Assembly (NCBI GenBank): GCA_037178975.1
Contig: JASJZH010000005.1
Location: forward strand, 8,270,501-8,334,500
Direction of reading: 5' to 3'
Length of the DNA stretch: 64,000 nucleotides
Source of the DNA: Oscheius tipulae
Lineage: Eukaryota > Nematoda > Chromadorea > Rhabditida > Rhabditidae
Under the pieces are notes generated by a model. That model worked only from the letters and a program-made list of their open reading frames with translations, made no database searches and was not told the DNA's origin. Position numbers and translations under genes: made by a program. How positions within the stretch are numbered: position 1 is the first letter of the stretch; every line of letters starts with the position of its first letter. Shown in pieces: positions 46,933-58,448 of the stretch.

Positions 46933-47228
46933 TCCTGAAGCTATTCGGGCGTCATTTTCACTACCACAACTCGATAATTTCCGGGTAAAAACTACCAAAA
47001 AAGCATCAAAATACATGCCAAATCACTCATAAAACTCTTCATAAGACATAGTGGTTCAAAAAAATTATCACGGTATGGAGATCACGGTAAGTTGACTGGT
47101 GGGAAAACGGAGGGTATCACAACCTGGTGCTCTACTGAACTTTTGTCATTTTTACATATACCTTAAAAGTGAGAATGAGGACCTGGGTGAGTAAGTTTTT
47201 GGCACACGGGGGTTTATTAAACAAAATA

Positions 47229-50200
47229 CTAGCGGGGTCGATAGCTGCCGGAGAGGAAATTAAGCAGATTCTCGATTCGGTCCGAGCAGGTGAGCTTGTA
47301 GTGATAGTAGCCAGCAGGATCCGAAGGATTCGTGGTTTGGTCTCCGGAAGTGGTCGACTGTTGCTGTTGAGCGGCGTGTTTCTGACGCCGGTGGGCCATG
47401 ATTCGTTCATTGGTGGTCACCGCAGAGGAGATCTTTAATTTTGAAAAGATTAGTTGAAAAAGGAGGGATACCTGAATCATTTGTTGAATGAAGAGAGCCG
47501 TCATCATGCAGGCGTGAAGAATGGCGAGCAGGACCGTGAGGAGATAGAAAGTGTGATGAGCGATGAAGTACTCTGAAAATTGGGAATTTGTAACGCTAAT
47601 GTTTGTTACTATAAAACTCTTGAAATAACTAAAAGTTCAAAATTTCGAAACTTTCTAAAAGAAACAAGCTGTATTCATAAACATTGTATCTCTTGACTTG
47701 CCATATCAAATATGAGCCATTGTACTACAGCAAATTTTATAGAAAAACATACCAAAGCCATGATCCCTGATCTGCAGGGCAAAGAATCGAATCCCGACTC
47801 CGGAATAGATGGCAGAGGAGAGTCCAACACAGAAGACGAAGGCCATAAAGCCGCGCAGATTCCTCTTGGTGATGCACTGATGCAGCCAAGGGCAGTGATG
47901 ATCGAAATCGGCTACACATCTTGAAAACATAATCATCATTGTGGTTTAAACGATAAAAAGCACCTATCACAAGTCGCGCAATGTTTTGAGCAGGTCGGAC
48001 GAGCCACCCAGCACGTGAAACAGTAATTGATGCGGGTCGAGAGCGTCTCCACGGCTTCCACAAAATCAGCCGCCGTATCACTGGCTGGAATCACACCGGG
48101 ATTGCCGAAAACCACGCTAAAATGACTACTTTTCGGGGCTAAAAAAGCATCAAATACCTGGCAAAGGCGACGAAGAGACTGCCCATGACGAAGATGAAGA
48201 CCAGATTAAGGTACCATGGCGCAAAATCCTCAAATCTGATAGCCCTGAAAAAGTCAAGGGTTATAGACACACTTGTGTGAAAAAGGTCAAAGATTACTCT
48301 CACACCTGTCAGCCTTGAACTTAACCTCTCCCTCTCGTAAAAATCACCTCGAACCCAAAGGATTATCCCACTGTAATTGGTGCACTCGTTAAAATCGAGA
48401 CCCATTCACTCATATTTTCACCACCATCATGGCAATTTCCTTGTGCTTAGTTATATTTTGCTTCAATTTATGGCTAGTTTCTTCGCAGGTACGGTTTATC
48501 GCTATAGTCATGCAGAAAAGATGCAGCAGTAACAGCTGTTTTCGTGGTATCTTCTAGTCAAAACCGTCAAAAACTCGGCTGACAATGAGTATCTAGCCGC
48601 GTCTGTCTGTTTTTACAAAACTTGGTGTAATGGTAAGGAGAGCGCTTACGGCCATCTGTGACCACTACATATTGAGCCGACCATATTGTGACTTTTTCCA
48701 GAATTTGAGCGTAGAGTGTCAAATGTGCCTCGAGATTGCTAGCAAGGCTCGACAGTCGAGCAAGACAGGTATCTATAGGGCCATCTCAATGAATCTTTAG
48801 TTTTTAGAACTGGAAAAAGCGAGCAAAATCCGAGCCTTGGAGGGTATGAGCAGCTATTCTACTGACGAGGATAAGGCCAAGTACAGGACGGAACTGCTGT
48901 GAGCTGAAGTTGCCAGTTTTTGTAGGGAAAAAAGTTCAGATGTCATTGGAACAAGTACTACGGAGATGGTAATAACAACGCCTACGCCTCACCAATGTCT
49001 ACTTGTGCCGATTTGGGCAAATGCTCTAGTTCAGCGGTATTAATTTAGGCAGAATCTGATCAAGAATGGTTCAGAAATCGAGCCTGAGCTTCGTGGACAT
49101 AAGAAACACTACCAAAAACTACTTCGTGGACTGCAACTCTCTCCAGGCTATTGTACTTCATCACACGGTCACCCCGACCCCGGAGGCCACGTTGGCAGTA
49201 ATGGCGAATACGTCTGCTCACTACATTAGTAAGTTGGTGGTCCAAACTATAGCACCAACAGCCTGCGGCTGCTTCGCAGTCGTTTGACCTCCAGCCTAGC
49301 CTAATCGAGCTACCACAAATAGGGCGAGATCCCCATGCTGCTTACCGCTCACAACCGTCTCTTATCATCTTACTGCCAATAATTTTTGAACTGCCATCTT
49401 TGCTTCGGGACCACGGGCCAGTGACCAACTGATCTTTGCCACGGCATGGACCGGCAGAGAGAGCGTCACGCAGTTCATGGAAAATTAGCAGGAGGAGCCG
49501 TTATGTACAGCCCAAAAATGTTTGAAATAACCAAGGAATAGCGCAAAATGCTACAAAAAAAGGAAAGACCTTATTGGAGTAAGAATAGCGGTCGCGCAGT
49601 TGAGTTTTGTTACGAACAAACAAACACACAGAGCCAACCCTAGACACCCCTGGCGCTTTCATAGGCCTACGGTTGCCAAATCGCCCTCCTATGATTTTGC
49701 CCCTTTTTCAGTCGCGAAAAACGGCACAATCTACAAGCTCGTCGATGAATGGCGGGGGGCTTGGCATGCTGGTACGAGCGACTGGCGTGATATGCACGCT
49801 TTGAACTTGAAATCCGTGGGGATTGAGATAGTCAGCGACGGGCATTCGGCTTTTCCTGCGGCACAGGTAAGTCATTCAAATACGAAGCTCAATAGTAAAG
49901 TCAAGATTAAAGCCGTAACGGCGTTGGTTACAGCACTAAAAAGTCGCTGGTTCATCAAAGATTACAACATTGTGGCACATCACGATATTACGCAAGTTTC
50001 GAGTCCGAATGGTAACAATTTTTCGTTCAGACCAGAGCGAAAAGATGACGTTTCGGGATACTTTCCTTGGCAACAGCTCTACTCTTCCCTTGGAATCTAT
50101 CCGGGTCTTTACAATACGACACTTTCGGCCGCGGACCAGAAAGCTGTACTCATCAGCTCGTGCTCCTACGATGACTATACGCTCAATAGGGTGCAGGAGG

Positions 50201-53194
50201 GATTATACAAGTGGGTTCAAGGATTAACGGATTCTGTAGAACCTCATCTTTTCTGTGGAAAACTTCCAAGTTTTAACAACTGAGCAAATTTTTGTAAAGT
50301 TCAACTACTGTAAAAGCTCTAATAGAAGCGTAGGGTTAATTAAGTGAATACGCATTGCGTATATGCGTTTTTCTGGTTGAAGACGAGTCTTAAGTTTTTC
50401 GATGTTCTGCACGGTTGTAGATCAGATCACGGGATGGAAGACTCGAAAATGCTATCTTCAGCCCTAAAAACTCATGTACGCAATAGTGCATAGCCCTGGG
50501 CGTATATAAGCTTTTATGGTAACCGAACTACAGGTCTAAAACTCCTCACACCTAGAGAATCTGATCAACTTAGGGTTCGAGCTTGGAAACACCAGATATG
50601 TAGTGGTCCGATCGATTCCCGGGACAACCAGTCCGAAACAAAAGTTTTCTTGGAGTTTTCAAGCACGAGATATTGTTTGGGAACGCTTACAAAACCCCAA
50701 AAGGCTCATGTACTCTTCTACCGGCAAAAATAGGGTGTCGTCATAACTGCAAAAAGCAGAAACCACGACGCGGAATTGAACCCGCGTCGTTCGAACAGAA
50801 AGTGCGCACCCTGTCACTACACCACGTGTACGTTACAGACTGATTTCAAACACCAGAACTACGCACTATAGCTATTCAGATACGGCTACACGCATCTCCC
50901 AATGACCTCAGGTCTTTTGGACCAGAATATGCTGCAAAATATGGAATCCTTCAACCGACATTTCGTTCCAGAAGTCTTCATAAAAGAGGTAAGGCAGTAA
51001 AAAATTCAAAAAATGACCAAAAATCTAGCTCTTCAACGCAACAGCTCAGTCCAACATCCGAAATCCGGTCAATCAACAATGGTTTGGTCTGTCGGATGAG
51101 CGACTGGCCTATCTGCTCGGGCAGATGTAGAATAAAACTCACAAAACTGACCACACGCATGACATGATGAGGGCCTCGCCGAACGAAACGCCTATGGGAA
51201 TGAGACTCGAATCGGGGCCGGTGTGCATGTTGATGTGGGTAGTGAAGGCCAATGTGAGCAGGGCGATGAGGAGGAGGGCACTGGCGATGGCGTAGTGCAC
51301 GAAATGGAAGATGAGGCCGAAACAGAGCAGGAAGGTGACTGAAAATGGTGATTATTTGGGAAATAGCACTCTATTTTGAAGCAATAATGTTTAGGGGTTT
51401 CTGGTGTCCTAACAGTTTGAAACAGTGATTGTGTCATCTATAGCTGTCTAACTGTGGTGGCTGTGGTCTCGCAAAGTTACAGCCCAAAGTTTTAGCGAAA
51501 AAGTTGGTGTATTGTTAAGTCGGCGTCACAAATCAGATGACCCGGGTTTGACAAGTTTTTTCAAAGAGCTATTTTGAGAAGAAAAAAGCCCGGGGTGAAA
51601 GTTGACAAATTTAAAAGGGCATGGGCTTTGAATCTCAAAGACCCGGGTACCACGGCCGATGTTTGTCGGGCTTTGGATGGTAAATAAGAGAATAAAGAAA
51701 AACTAACACGGAAAGAGAAACTCTCCAATCCTCTTGGCCTTGGCGGATCGAATCGTTGCACACCATTTCTTCCTCATCGAGCCCTGCCGCTGTGCTCCCT
51801 CCTCCAACACCTCGATGATCTTCTTGTGCCGCTGCGACTTGGCTATATCCAGAGGGGTCTCCTGCTGCTTGTTTCGGATCGAGACGTCCGCGCCGGCGGC
51901 TATGAGCTCCCGAATAGCTACCAAATTGCGCTCCTGGGCGGCCAGATGCAGGGCTGTGTTCTCCTGGAGATGCTCCTTCGCATTAAGATCAGCATTTTTT
52001 CGAATCAGCAGCTTGATGGGAAAAATGGAGAAGGAACGATAGGCTGACCACATCGTCGGTGTCATGCCGCTATTGTCCGTGATGTCCACACAGTAATCGA
52101 ACTTCTCCAAGAGATATGCAACGAGATTAAGGTGGTGTCCCTGGACGGCCAGGTGCATGGGACTGTAGCCCTGGTTGTCGCGGATCAGACAATTTGCTCC
52201 GGCCTGAAATCTTATGATCATTTTCGAATGAAAGCGATAATTCTTTGGAGAATTTTGAGTAAAGAATAAGTTACCTTGATGAGAAGGACGCAGGCGGAAA
52301 GACTCCCGACCCGGGCAGCCCAGTGGAGAGGAGAGGACTGTAGGACACCGCCGACGGCATTGGGATCAGCTCCGAGGGCCAGTAACCTGGAATTTTGTGC
52401 TTATTTGACTTGTTCAACTACCCAAGAAAAGATGAACAGATAGTTTTAAGAAAAGTAGGAATGTTTTACCTTTGTACAATGGGAACTCTGTTGTTGATAG
52501 CGGCCCAATGAAGCAGCGAACAGCCGTCGGCGTCAATCGTCGAGGCGGAGAGACCGTTCTGAAAGAAGCATTGATGAGAAATGCCAAATATTTCCCTACT
52601 CGTAACACTTCATTCCCCGTTAGTTTTCGTCAGGAGGACGTTGGTTAATGGGACAGTAAAGTCTATCAGACAAAAAAGGCCTATAACGCATGAGTAAGAT
52701 AGCCGAACAGCAAGATTGTTTTCTTAGGTATCTGAACTTCAGCAAGTAGAAACTTGCGCACCGAATTTTCTGTTCAGCTATTCCTCGTTTTTCGCGGATT
52801 TTTCATTGCTTTGAAATTATTTATTACAAGGGATCGAAGCGAAATCTTTCCAAACGGCGCGCATTTTTGCCCGCAGCTGTTTGAATTATGCACCATTTTT
52901 GTGAACAGATTATATATCGCTGCAGTTTTCGAACGATTTCCGTAAAATGAAGGCTCTTTTACTTGTTAGATTTAAAAAAAAAACTATAGAAGAATGTATG
53001 AAAACGCTATGTCGAGAGCTCTTGGTGGCTCAATGCGCGAAGTTTTAACGAAAATGGCCCATTTTAAAGATTTTTTAACGGAAAAAACATCAAGGAAAAA
53101 AGCAGAAACTTACAGCTAGCTGTTCCTCAAGTGAATCAGTATCTCCCTTCTGACAGGCCTCGACGGCCTTGGCCGGATCCTTGTCAACTTCCAT
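47229..53194 (-). CDS. ZDHHC17: Ankyrin-repeat palmitoyltransferase, ZDHHC17/HIP14 class
   Basis: Ten exons join in phase to 561 residues: 53194-53114, 52558-52470, 52386-52275, 52203-51708, 51338-51143, 48244-48158, 48116-47964, 47919-47753, 47572-47472 and 47432-47229. Ankyrin repeats fill about residues 10-240 ([47 protein letters not shown]). Hydrophobic segments follow ([31 protein letters not shown]). The cysteine-rich domain reads [21 protein letters not shown] and the active site [17 protein letters not shown] segment matches the TTxE motif. Such enzymes attach palmitate to cytosolic cysteines at Golgi or endosome membranes, with substrates bound by the ankyrin repeats. The 2.9-kb intron 5 (48245-51142) contains two plus-strand genes. 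TTTCAG lies 25 nt before the ATG; the stop of SDHA is 260 bp upstream. Confidence 0.93.
48429..49087 (+). CDS. Small predicted secreted protein
   Basis: Five exons join in phase to 99 residues: 48429-48488, 48702-48768, 48808-48898, 48926-48968 and 49049-49087. Exon 1 is a signal peptide ([20 protein letters not shown]). The next exon has [14 protein letters not shown], a CxxC start like that of saposin-B domains, but later saposin cysteines are missing. The rest is helical and charged ([25 protein letters not shown]). One intron is only 27 nt (48899-48925). The last exon overlaps the start of the amidase frame, so this model may be wrong at its 3' end. It is nested antisense in the palmitoyltransferase intron. 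Confidence 0.45.
49066..51130 (+). CDS. N-acetylmuramoyl-L-alanine amidase, bacterial AmiD-like
   Basis: Exons 49066-49228, 49712-49866 and 49906-50283 join in phase to 231 residues ending TGA. Two further exons, 50872-50988 and 51029-51130, also continue the family. The domain is Amidase_2: [16 protein letters not shown] (zinc His), [42 protein letters not shown] (catalytic Glu), YNIVAHHDI (zinc His) and ERKDD (Lys and zinc Asp). Bacterial AmiD-type enzymes cut the muramic acid to L-Ala bond of peptidoglycan. The order AHYI-GTIY-AWHAG-GIEI resembles AmiD, not animal PGRPs (IHHTA...GYNFLIGGDG). The distal exons encode [14 protein letters not shown] and [13 protein letters not shown], like the peptidoglycan-binding tail of AmiD; how exon 3 joins them is unclear (a donor at 50142 would fit phase). 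No signal peptide is seen. Introns and eukaryotic flanks exclude contamination. Confidence 0.8.
50761..50829 (-). repeat. tRNA-like element (Glu/Asp-like)
   Basis: The minus strand has GTGGTGTAGTGACAGGG (A-box-like) and CGCGGGTTCAATTCCGCG (B box in a paired arm). The acceptor ends do not match, so it is treated as a relic. It lies between amidase exons. Confidence 0.5.
51447..51550. repeat. Dispersed repeat, copy 2
   Basis: GCTGTCTAACTGTGGTG, CAAAGTTTTAGCGAAAA and a following GATGACCCGGGTTTG resemble 44567-44706. It is in intron 4 of the palmitoyltransferase gene. Confidence 0.55.
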
Positions 53195-53453
53195 TTCGAC
53201 GACTGCTGGTCGTCACACGCTGAAAGAGGTGACTAACAGCTCCGCCAAAACCTGTTCTCCCTCGCGGTCGAAAAAAGTACGAAAATTGAGCAAATATTAG
53301 AAAACGAGAGCGTTAAATTGGACTGAAATTAATGTGCAAAAAGGGGGCGCAAAAAATTCATTCTACACACATAAATGAACACAATTCTATAAAATCGAAT
53401 TTACAGACTAATAAACTAAGTTTTTTTTTTGTTATAAACCGTTGGAGCAGAGT

Positions 53454-56400
53454 TTAATAGGATCGGACCTTTGGCGGCACCCAGTCGGTCTCCGTCTTGT
53501 CCAGAGTGGTGTCGATAACGGGACGGTAGTCGAGCGAGACTTGGCCGGTGGCAATGTCCGAGCGGATGATCGAGTGCTTGCGCCAGTGATCCTATAAATT
53601 TTGAAATTGGGAAATATATATGAAAGTTTCGAGGTTTTTTGGAAGAACGAAATTTTTTTAGGATGACAAATGTGCAATTAGAAAAAAAAATAGATCTTTT
53701 AGAGGAACTTTAAAGGGACGCTGTCATTATAGGTAGATGGATAGAAGGCCGAACACGTTTTAAAATCGAGAACTTCCCTCAAATCGCTTTTTTCGGTGCG
53801 TTACACACATTGTCGTGACTTCCAAGCGTGTTCATCGACTCAGCGTCGAAAACTACTTTAAAATGTCTACTTCGACGTCAAAAATGACCAGAAAAAAAGT
53901 AGAAAATGACAATAAGGGGAGAAGAACAGCAACTCTATACTTTCTTCATCATTCTTGTCAATCTTGATGTCGAAACGCAAGAGGCAAAACTTTTGTCGGG
54001 ACATGGTAATCTATGGTCAAGTAGAATGTATGGCACGTGTTGCCAAGGCTACTATGACCGAGAGATACACAACTGATGTTTCCAGCATAAATAAAACTAC
54101 AAAAACATACCTTGAATTCCTTCTTGGTCTGTCCCTCTGTGGGTTTACTGTAGTCGAATTCGTCTAAGCGGGTAGGGAAGTCGTCGCGGGCGTGAGCTCC
54201 TCTTGATTCCTGGAATATTTTATATCATTTTATAGCGAAACAATCGGCTGCGCATCACCTCATCTTATCCGGAGACATCGATACGCAGCTGTTTGCTTCG
54301 AATCTTACAATGCATCGAATCCCATGATTGGATAATTGGTGCGCAGCGTCAGACTCTGCGGTTACAGTAGACACACTGCTGCGCACCAATTCTTATTCAC
54401 AGGCGTCCATCATTTTCTTCGAATCTCACAGCGTAATAGATCGGCATATCGAGATGCTCATGGTGGAGTTGGTGTGCTACTTGTGTGTGATTAGACTACG
54501 GTAGGTACTTTCGCTTAGCCTAGGTTCTAGCAAAAATGCTATTAAACGACGTCCCCTTTCGCCCATCCCAGCTTGCAAAGTAGTTTGAAAAAACCGGACA
54601 AACCTTTCTATTCTCGGCAGCCACGATGGTCTGTGTGGCATTGATCAGAAGATTCTGGAGCTCCAGAGTTTCGACCAGATCACTGTTCCATACGAGACCC
54701 TTATCCGCAACCAAGAGCCTATCTTGCTCCTTGTACAGATTGCCCAGCTTCTCCACACCCTCCTGGAGCACGTCTCCGCGTCGGAACACGGCCGCGTGCT
54801 TCTGCATGGCTCGCTGCATCTCCAATCGGAGTTGAGCGGTGGGGACATCTCCCTTATTGTGTCGAAGCTTGTCCAAATTGGCCACCGAGGCCTCACCGGC
54901 ATTCTTCGGCAGATCTGGGACTCCGACTCCCGGCTTCGTGTTGTTCAGAATTCTAAATTTGATGTTTACCGGACCCTCAGGTTGAATATGGCGCGCAAAT
55001 ATTGGAAAATAAAAAACGGGTGTAAATTATGTTTTTGGTTTAGAAGTTTGCACAAAAAACCATCTCAATGTGTTTCCAGGAGTTTAATAAAAAAAGACTA
55101 AAAGGTTTTACCAGGTCCGGAATCGAAGCGACCCATTTGTTTTGTAGTCGGAACCCTAACCGACTGAGTCATAAGAAATTGCAAAGAAAAAACAGTACGT
55201 GATGGCGCAGGAGCGACCGAAGATGACCAGATCGAGCAGGGAATTGGCTCCGAGACGGTTGGCGCCATGTACGGAGTGGGCAGCACATTCTCCGGCAGCA
55301 TAGAGTCCCGGGACGACTTGGTCGCCCTTCTCGGAAGTGTAGCTGAGTACCTAAAGTGATAGTATACATAGGAACCGTTACGGCATATTTTTGAACCAAA
55401 GTGCGCAAGTTAGAATCTGTCGAGACTCTATGATAAGCTACGAGGGTTTTTACGAGCTCAAACTATTAGACGAAGAGAAAACTAACTAACAGTTCAAGCT
55501 GATATTTTGCAGTAAACAGTATACTACTTTATAGAGTATACTAGGTACATATGTCCTACATGCCATAAGCTATGCCACAATTATAGAAGGGGGCCAAAAA
55601 TTATGTTAAATTAAAATTATGGCTATACGTGATATAGCAGAATGAAAAAAATTAGTTGGAGACACGTACACGGCTTGAAGGAGACTGACCCACAAGATTA
55701 TGACAGAGAAAAGGCTGCCGTAGGCTACAGTTTGACAAAATTAGATTAGCAATGATGGTAACCGATCGGCGGAGCGACCAAGTTCTCTTTCTGCAATTAG
55801 AACTGTTTGACTCTACCTGACTTATCTTGTCAACTCTAATCCTACCTTTATAATTTACGAAACACATGTCAACACTAATCTGGGATATCACTTGACAAGA
55901 TGTTTGTGGATTTTCTGTCAAGTATTATCCCAGATTGGCACCGACAAGACAAGTCAGAAGAGTCAAACGATTCAAGTTTCGCCTAGAGACAGGTTGATAT
56001 GTAAGTTTTTTTGACACGCTAGCAGTTGTCTAGCTAGTAAACCAAAAAGATGTACCTCTCCCTTGTAGTTGGTAGGAATGCCTCCCATGTTGTAGTGGAC
56101 GGTGGGAATGACGGGGATCGGTTCCTTGGTCACATCCACGCCGGCAAAGATCATCGCCGTCTCTGAGATGCCCGGCAGCCTCTGATGCAGCTGCTCGGCT
56201 GGGAGATGATGCAGCTGGAGGTAGATATGATCCTTGTCCGGACCGACACCACGTCCTTCCATGATTTCCAGGGTCATGGAGCGAGAGACGACGTCGCGAG
56301 AGGCCAAATCCTTGGCCACGGGCGCGTAGCGTTCCATGAAACGCTCGCCCTGCGAATTGACGAGGAATCCTCCTTCTCCACGTGAGCCCTCCGTGATCAG

Positions 56401-58448
56401 ACATCCAGCTCCATAGATTCCCGTGGGGTGGAATTGGACGAATTCCATGTCAGAGTTGTTGATTCCGGCACGGGCCGTAAGGGCGGTTCCTAAAGATTTG
56501 AGAATTTGTCGAGCATTTTCACTAATGGCCTAGTGCTGGTCTGAGGATAAAACTGAGCCACGTTCGATCCCCGCAGATGCTTTTCGGTTTTTTTTTCAGC
56601 TAAAATCAAGGCTTTCTTGCATTTTTACCCATGGTCCAGTGGCTAACAGACGGGGCTGAGGTTTTAAACGACCCATGTTCGATCCCGCCACGGTTTTCGC
56701 ATTTTCTTATAAATGTTTACCACTTTTAAACGACTGTTACTCGTCCCCCAGTGGTTAGCAGGCTAGGTTGAGGCCCCTGCAACCCAGGTTCAATCGCCGA
56801 TGTTGCTTCTCAAGTTTGGTCAGCCAAAATCACTGAAGCTTTACACGACAGCCCAAGGGTTAGAAGTAATTTAAAGTTCACAAGAATTCAGGACCGTTCC
56901 TGCTACGGGTTTTCCGTTTTGTCATGCGCATGTTTTCTTCCAATGGGTTCTGCTGATCGCTGAGCCCGTAAACCAGCTGAAATCGGTGGAAAAACGGCTT
57001 ATAATTTGGTCACTAAGTGCGAAAATTTTGTGATCCTCCCAGTCTTTGAACAACAAACGACGAAAATCTTACCATCTCCAGTACAGGTGTGAGCCGAGGT
57101 GCACGAGAAGTAGGCTCTGCCGTAGCCTCCGGTAGCCAAGACGGTGTTCTTGGCGCGGAAACGATGAATGGATCCGTCCTCGAGATTCATGGCCACCACG
57201 CCGACGCACGAACCGTTTTCCATTATCAGATCGAGGGCAAAGTATTCGACGAAATAGTTGCAATTGTATTGGAGCGAGGCTCCGTAGAGAGTGTGGAGAA
57301 GCGAGTGGCCGGTTCGGTCAGCCACGCAACACGTCCTAATTTTGCATTTTATTTTTGTTTCAAGACCAAAATTGTACCTGTGAGCTTGTCCTCCGCGGCC
57401 GAAATCGTTGGACTGACCTCCGAAGGCACGCTGGTAGATCTTGCCTTCCGTGGTTCGAGAAAACGGCATTCCATAGTTCTCAAGCTCGATGACAGCCCGC
57501 TCGGCCTCGCGCGTCATGTAGTGGATGGCGTCCTGATCTCCGAGCCAGTCGGATCCCTTCACTGTGTCGAAGAAATGCCATCTCCAGTCACTAAAATCGT
57601 GCCTTGTGGAGAGGGAAAGAGCAAAGTCAGAATTAAAACAGGAAAAAGATTTCCTATTCCGCCAAAAATTTTTAGAAGGCTTGACTCCAAATAGCGTACT
57701 GCTATAAATAAAACCTACTCCTTGTTCATGTTGCCGAGAGCGGCGTTGATTCCACCCTGAGCGGCGACGGTATGGGATCGAGTCGGGAAAAGTTTCGTAA
57801 TTACAGCCGTCTTCAATCCGCCCTCCGACAGACCCATGGCGGCGCGAAGACCGGCTCCTCCTGCAAATTTTTCCGTTAATTTAGGCGAAAAATAGTCCAA
57901 ATGCCCGGGGCTATTGGGTGCGATTTTGAAAGTTTAAGGCTGATAGACTAGTGGTCCACGCGGCGGTCTGAGGATTTGAACGAGCTACGTCCGTTTCCCG
58001 GTGTTACTTTTTGAGTTTTCTCCGTTAGAATCATTACTTCAAGCACTTTTACCTTCCGCCTAGCGGTTGGCGGGCTGTTTGCGAAGTCCTAAGCAGCCCA
58101 GGTTCGGATCTCGCTGTGGCTTTAGTCTTGTAAATTGAGCTCTTTTGCCCGTAGACCAATGGTTTCGGTCGCTAAATTCTGCCATTTTTGAGCTCAGCTA
58201 ACGCGAATCAAGCTGACTACTAAAAATGCTCACAGCAGGGTTTCTCGATGATATGCAAAATCTATCAGTCAAATGGTAGATTTTCAGTAGAACAAACCTG
58301 CTCCAACGACGATAGCATCATAAGCATGGTCGATAACCTTGTATTCGGCAATATTTCCAGTCTTGGTCTCGCTTTGGGCCGTTGCCGAGAGGCTGAGACA
58401 CCGCTGGGCTGCTAGTTTTCTAGCGCCACGTCTGGCTGCCGACAGCAT
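53454..58448 (-). CDS. SDHA: Succinate dehydrogenase flavoprotein subunit
   Basis: Nine exons join in phase to 646 residues: 58448-58298, 57860-57719, 57590-57378, 57335-57073, 56489-56056, 55350-55199, 54952-54604, 54209-54111 and 53591-53454. This length matches what I recall for the C. elegans protein. The product is the FAD-binding subunit of complex II, oxidising succinate to fumarate in mitochondria. Residues 1-30 form a basic targeting peptide ([15 protein letters not shown]). The FAD fold is [17 protein letters not shown], and the His for covalent FAD is in [17 protein letters not shown]. Active-site regions include [35 protein letters not shown] and [21 protein letters not shown] lies 6 nt before the ATG, a likely trans-splice site. 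Introns carry tRNA-like units and a palindromic repeat. Confidence 0.97.
54334..54391. repeat. Perfect 14-bp inverted repeat, TTGGTGCGCAG family
   Basis: AATTGGTGCGCAGC at 54334-54347 is exactly inverted at 54378-54391, with a 30-nt loop. It is in the SDHA intron before exon 8. Related TTGGTGCGCAC motifs occur at 59982-60078 and 60975-61106. Confidence 0.65.
55112..55173 (-). repeat. tRNA-like element (SINE-like)
   Basis: The minus strand has TATGACTCAGTCGGTTAGGG (A-box-like) and GGGTCGCTTCGATTCCGG (B-box-like). It lies in an SDHA intron directly before exon 7 in reading order. Confidence 0.5.
56525..56800 (+). repeat. Three tandem tRNA-like units
   Basis: Units at about 56525-56577, 56628-56693 and 56733-56800 share a TGGTCCAGTGGCTAACA-like A box. 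Next comes a GGCTGAGG segment, then a CCA(T/G)GTTCGATCCC-like B box. Each is followed by a T-rich spacer. They lie antisense in SDHA intron 4, spaced about 105 bp. Confidence 0.6.
57938..58120 (+). repeat. Two more tandem tRNA-like units
   Basis: Units at about 57938-58004 (ACTAGTGGTCCACG ... GGTCTGAGG ... CGTCCGTTTCCCG) and 58050-58120 (CGCCTAGCGGTTGGCGGG ... CCAGGTTCGGATCTCG) belong to the same subfamily. They lie antisense in SDHA intron 1. Confidence 0.55.

Noticed and set aside
54626-55101. Open frames antisense to SDHA and U2SURP exons
   Set aside because: They are shadows of well-conserved coding exons on the minus strand.
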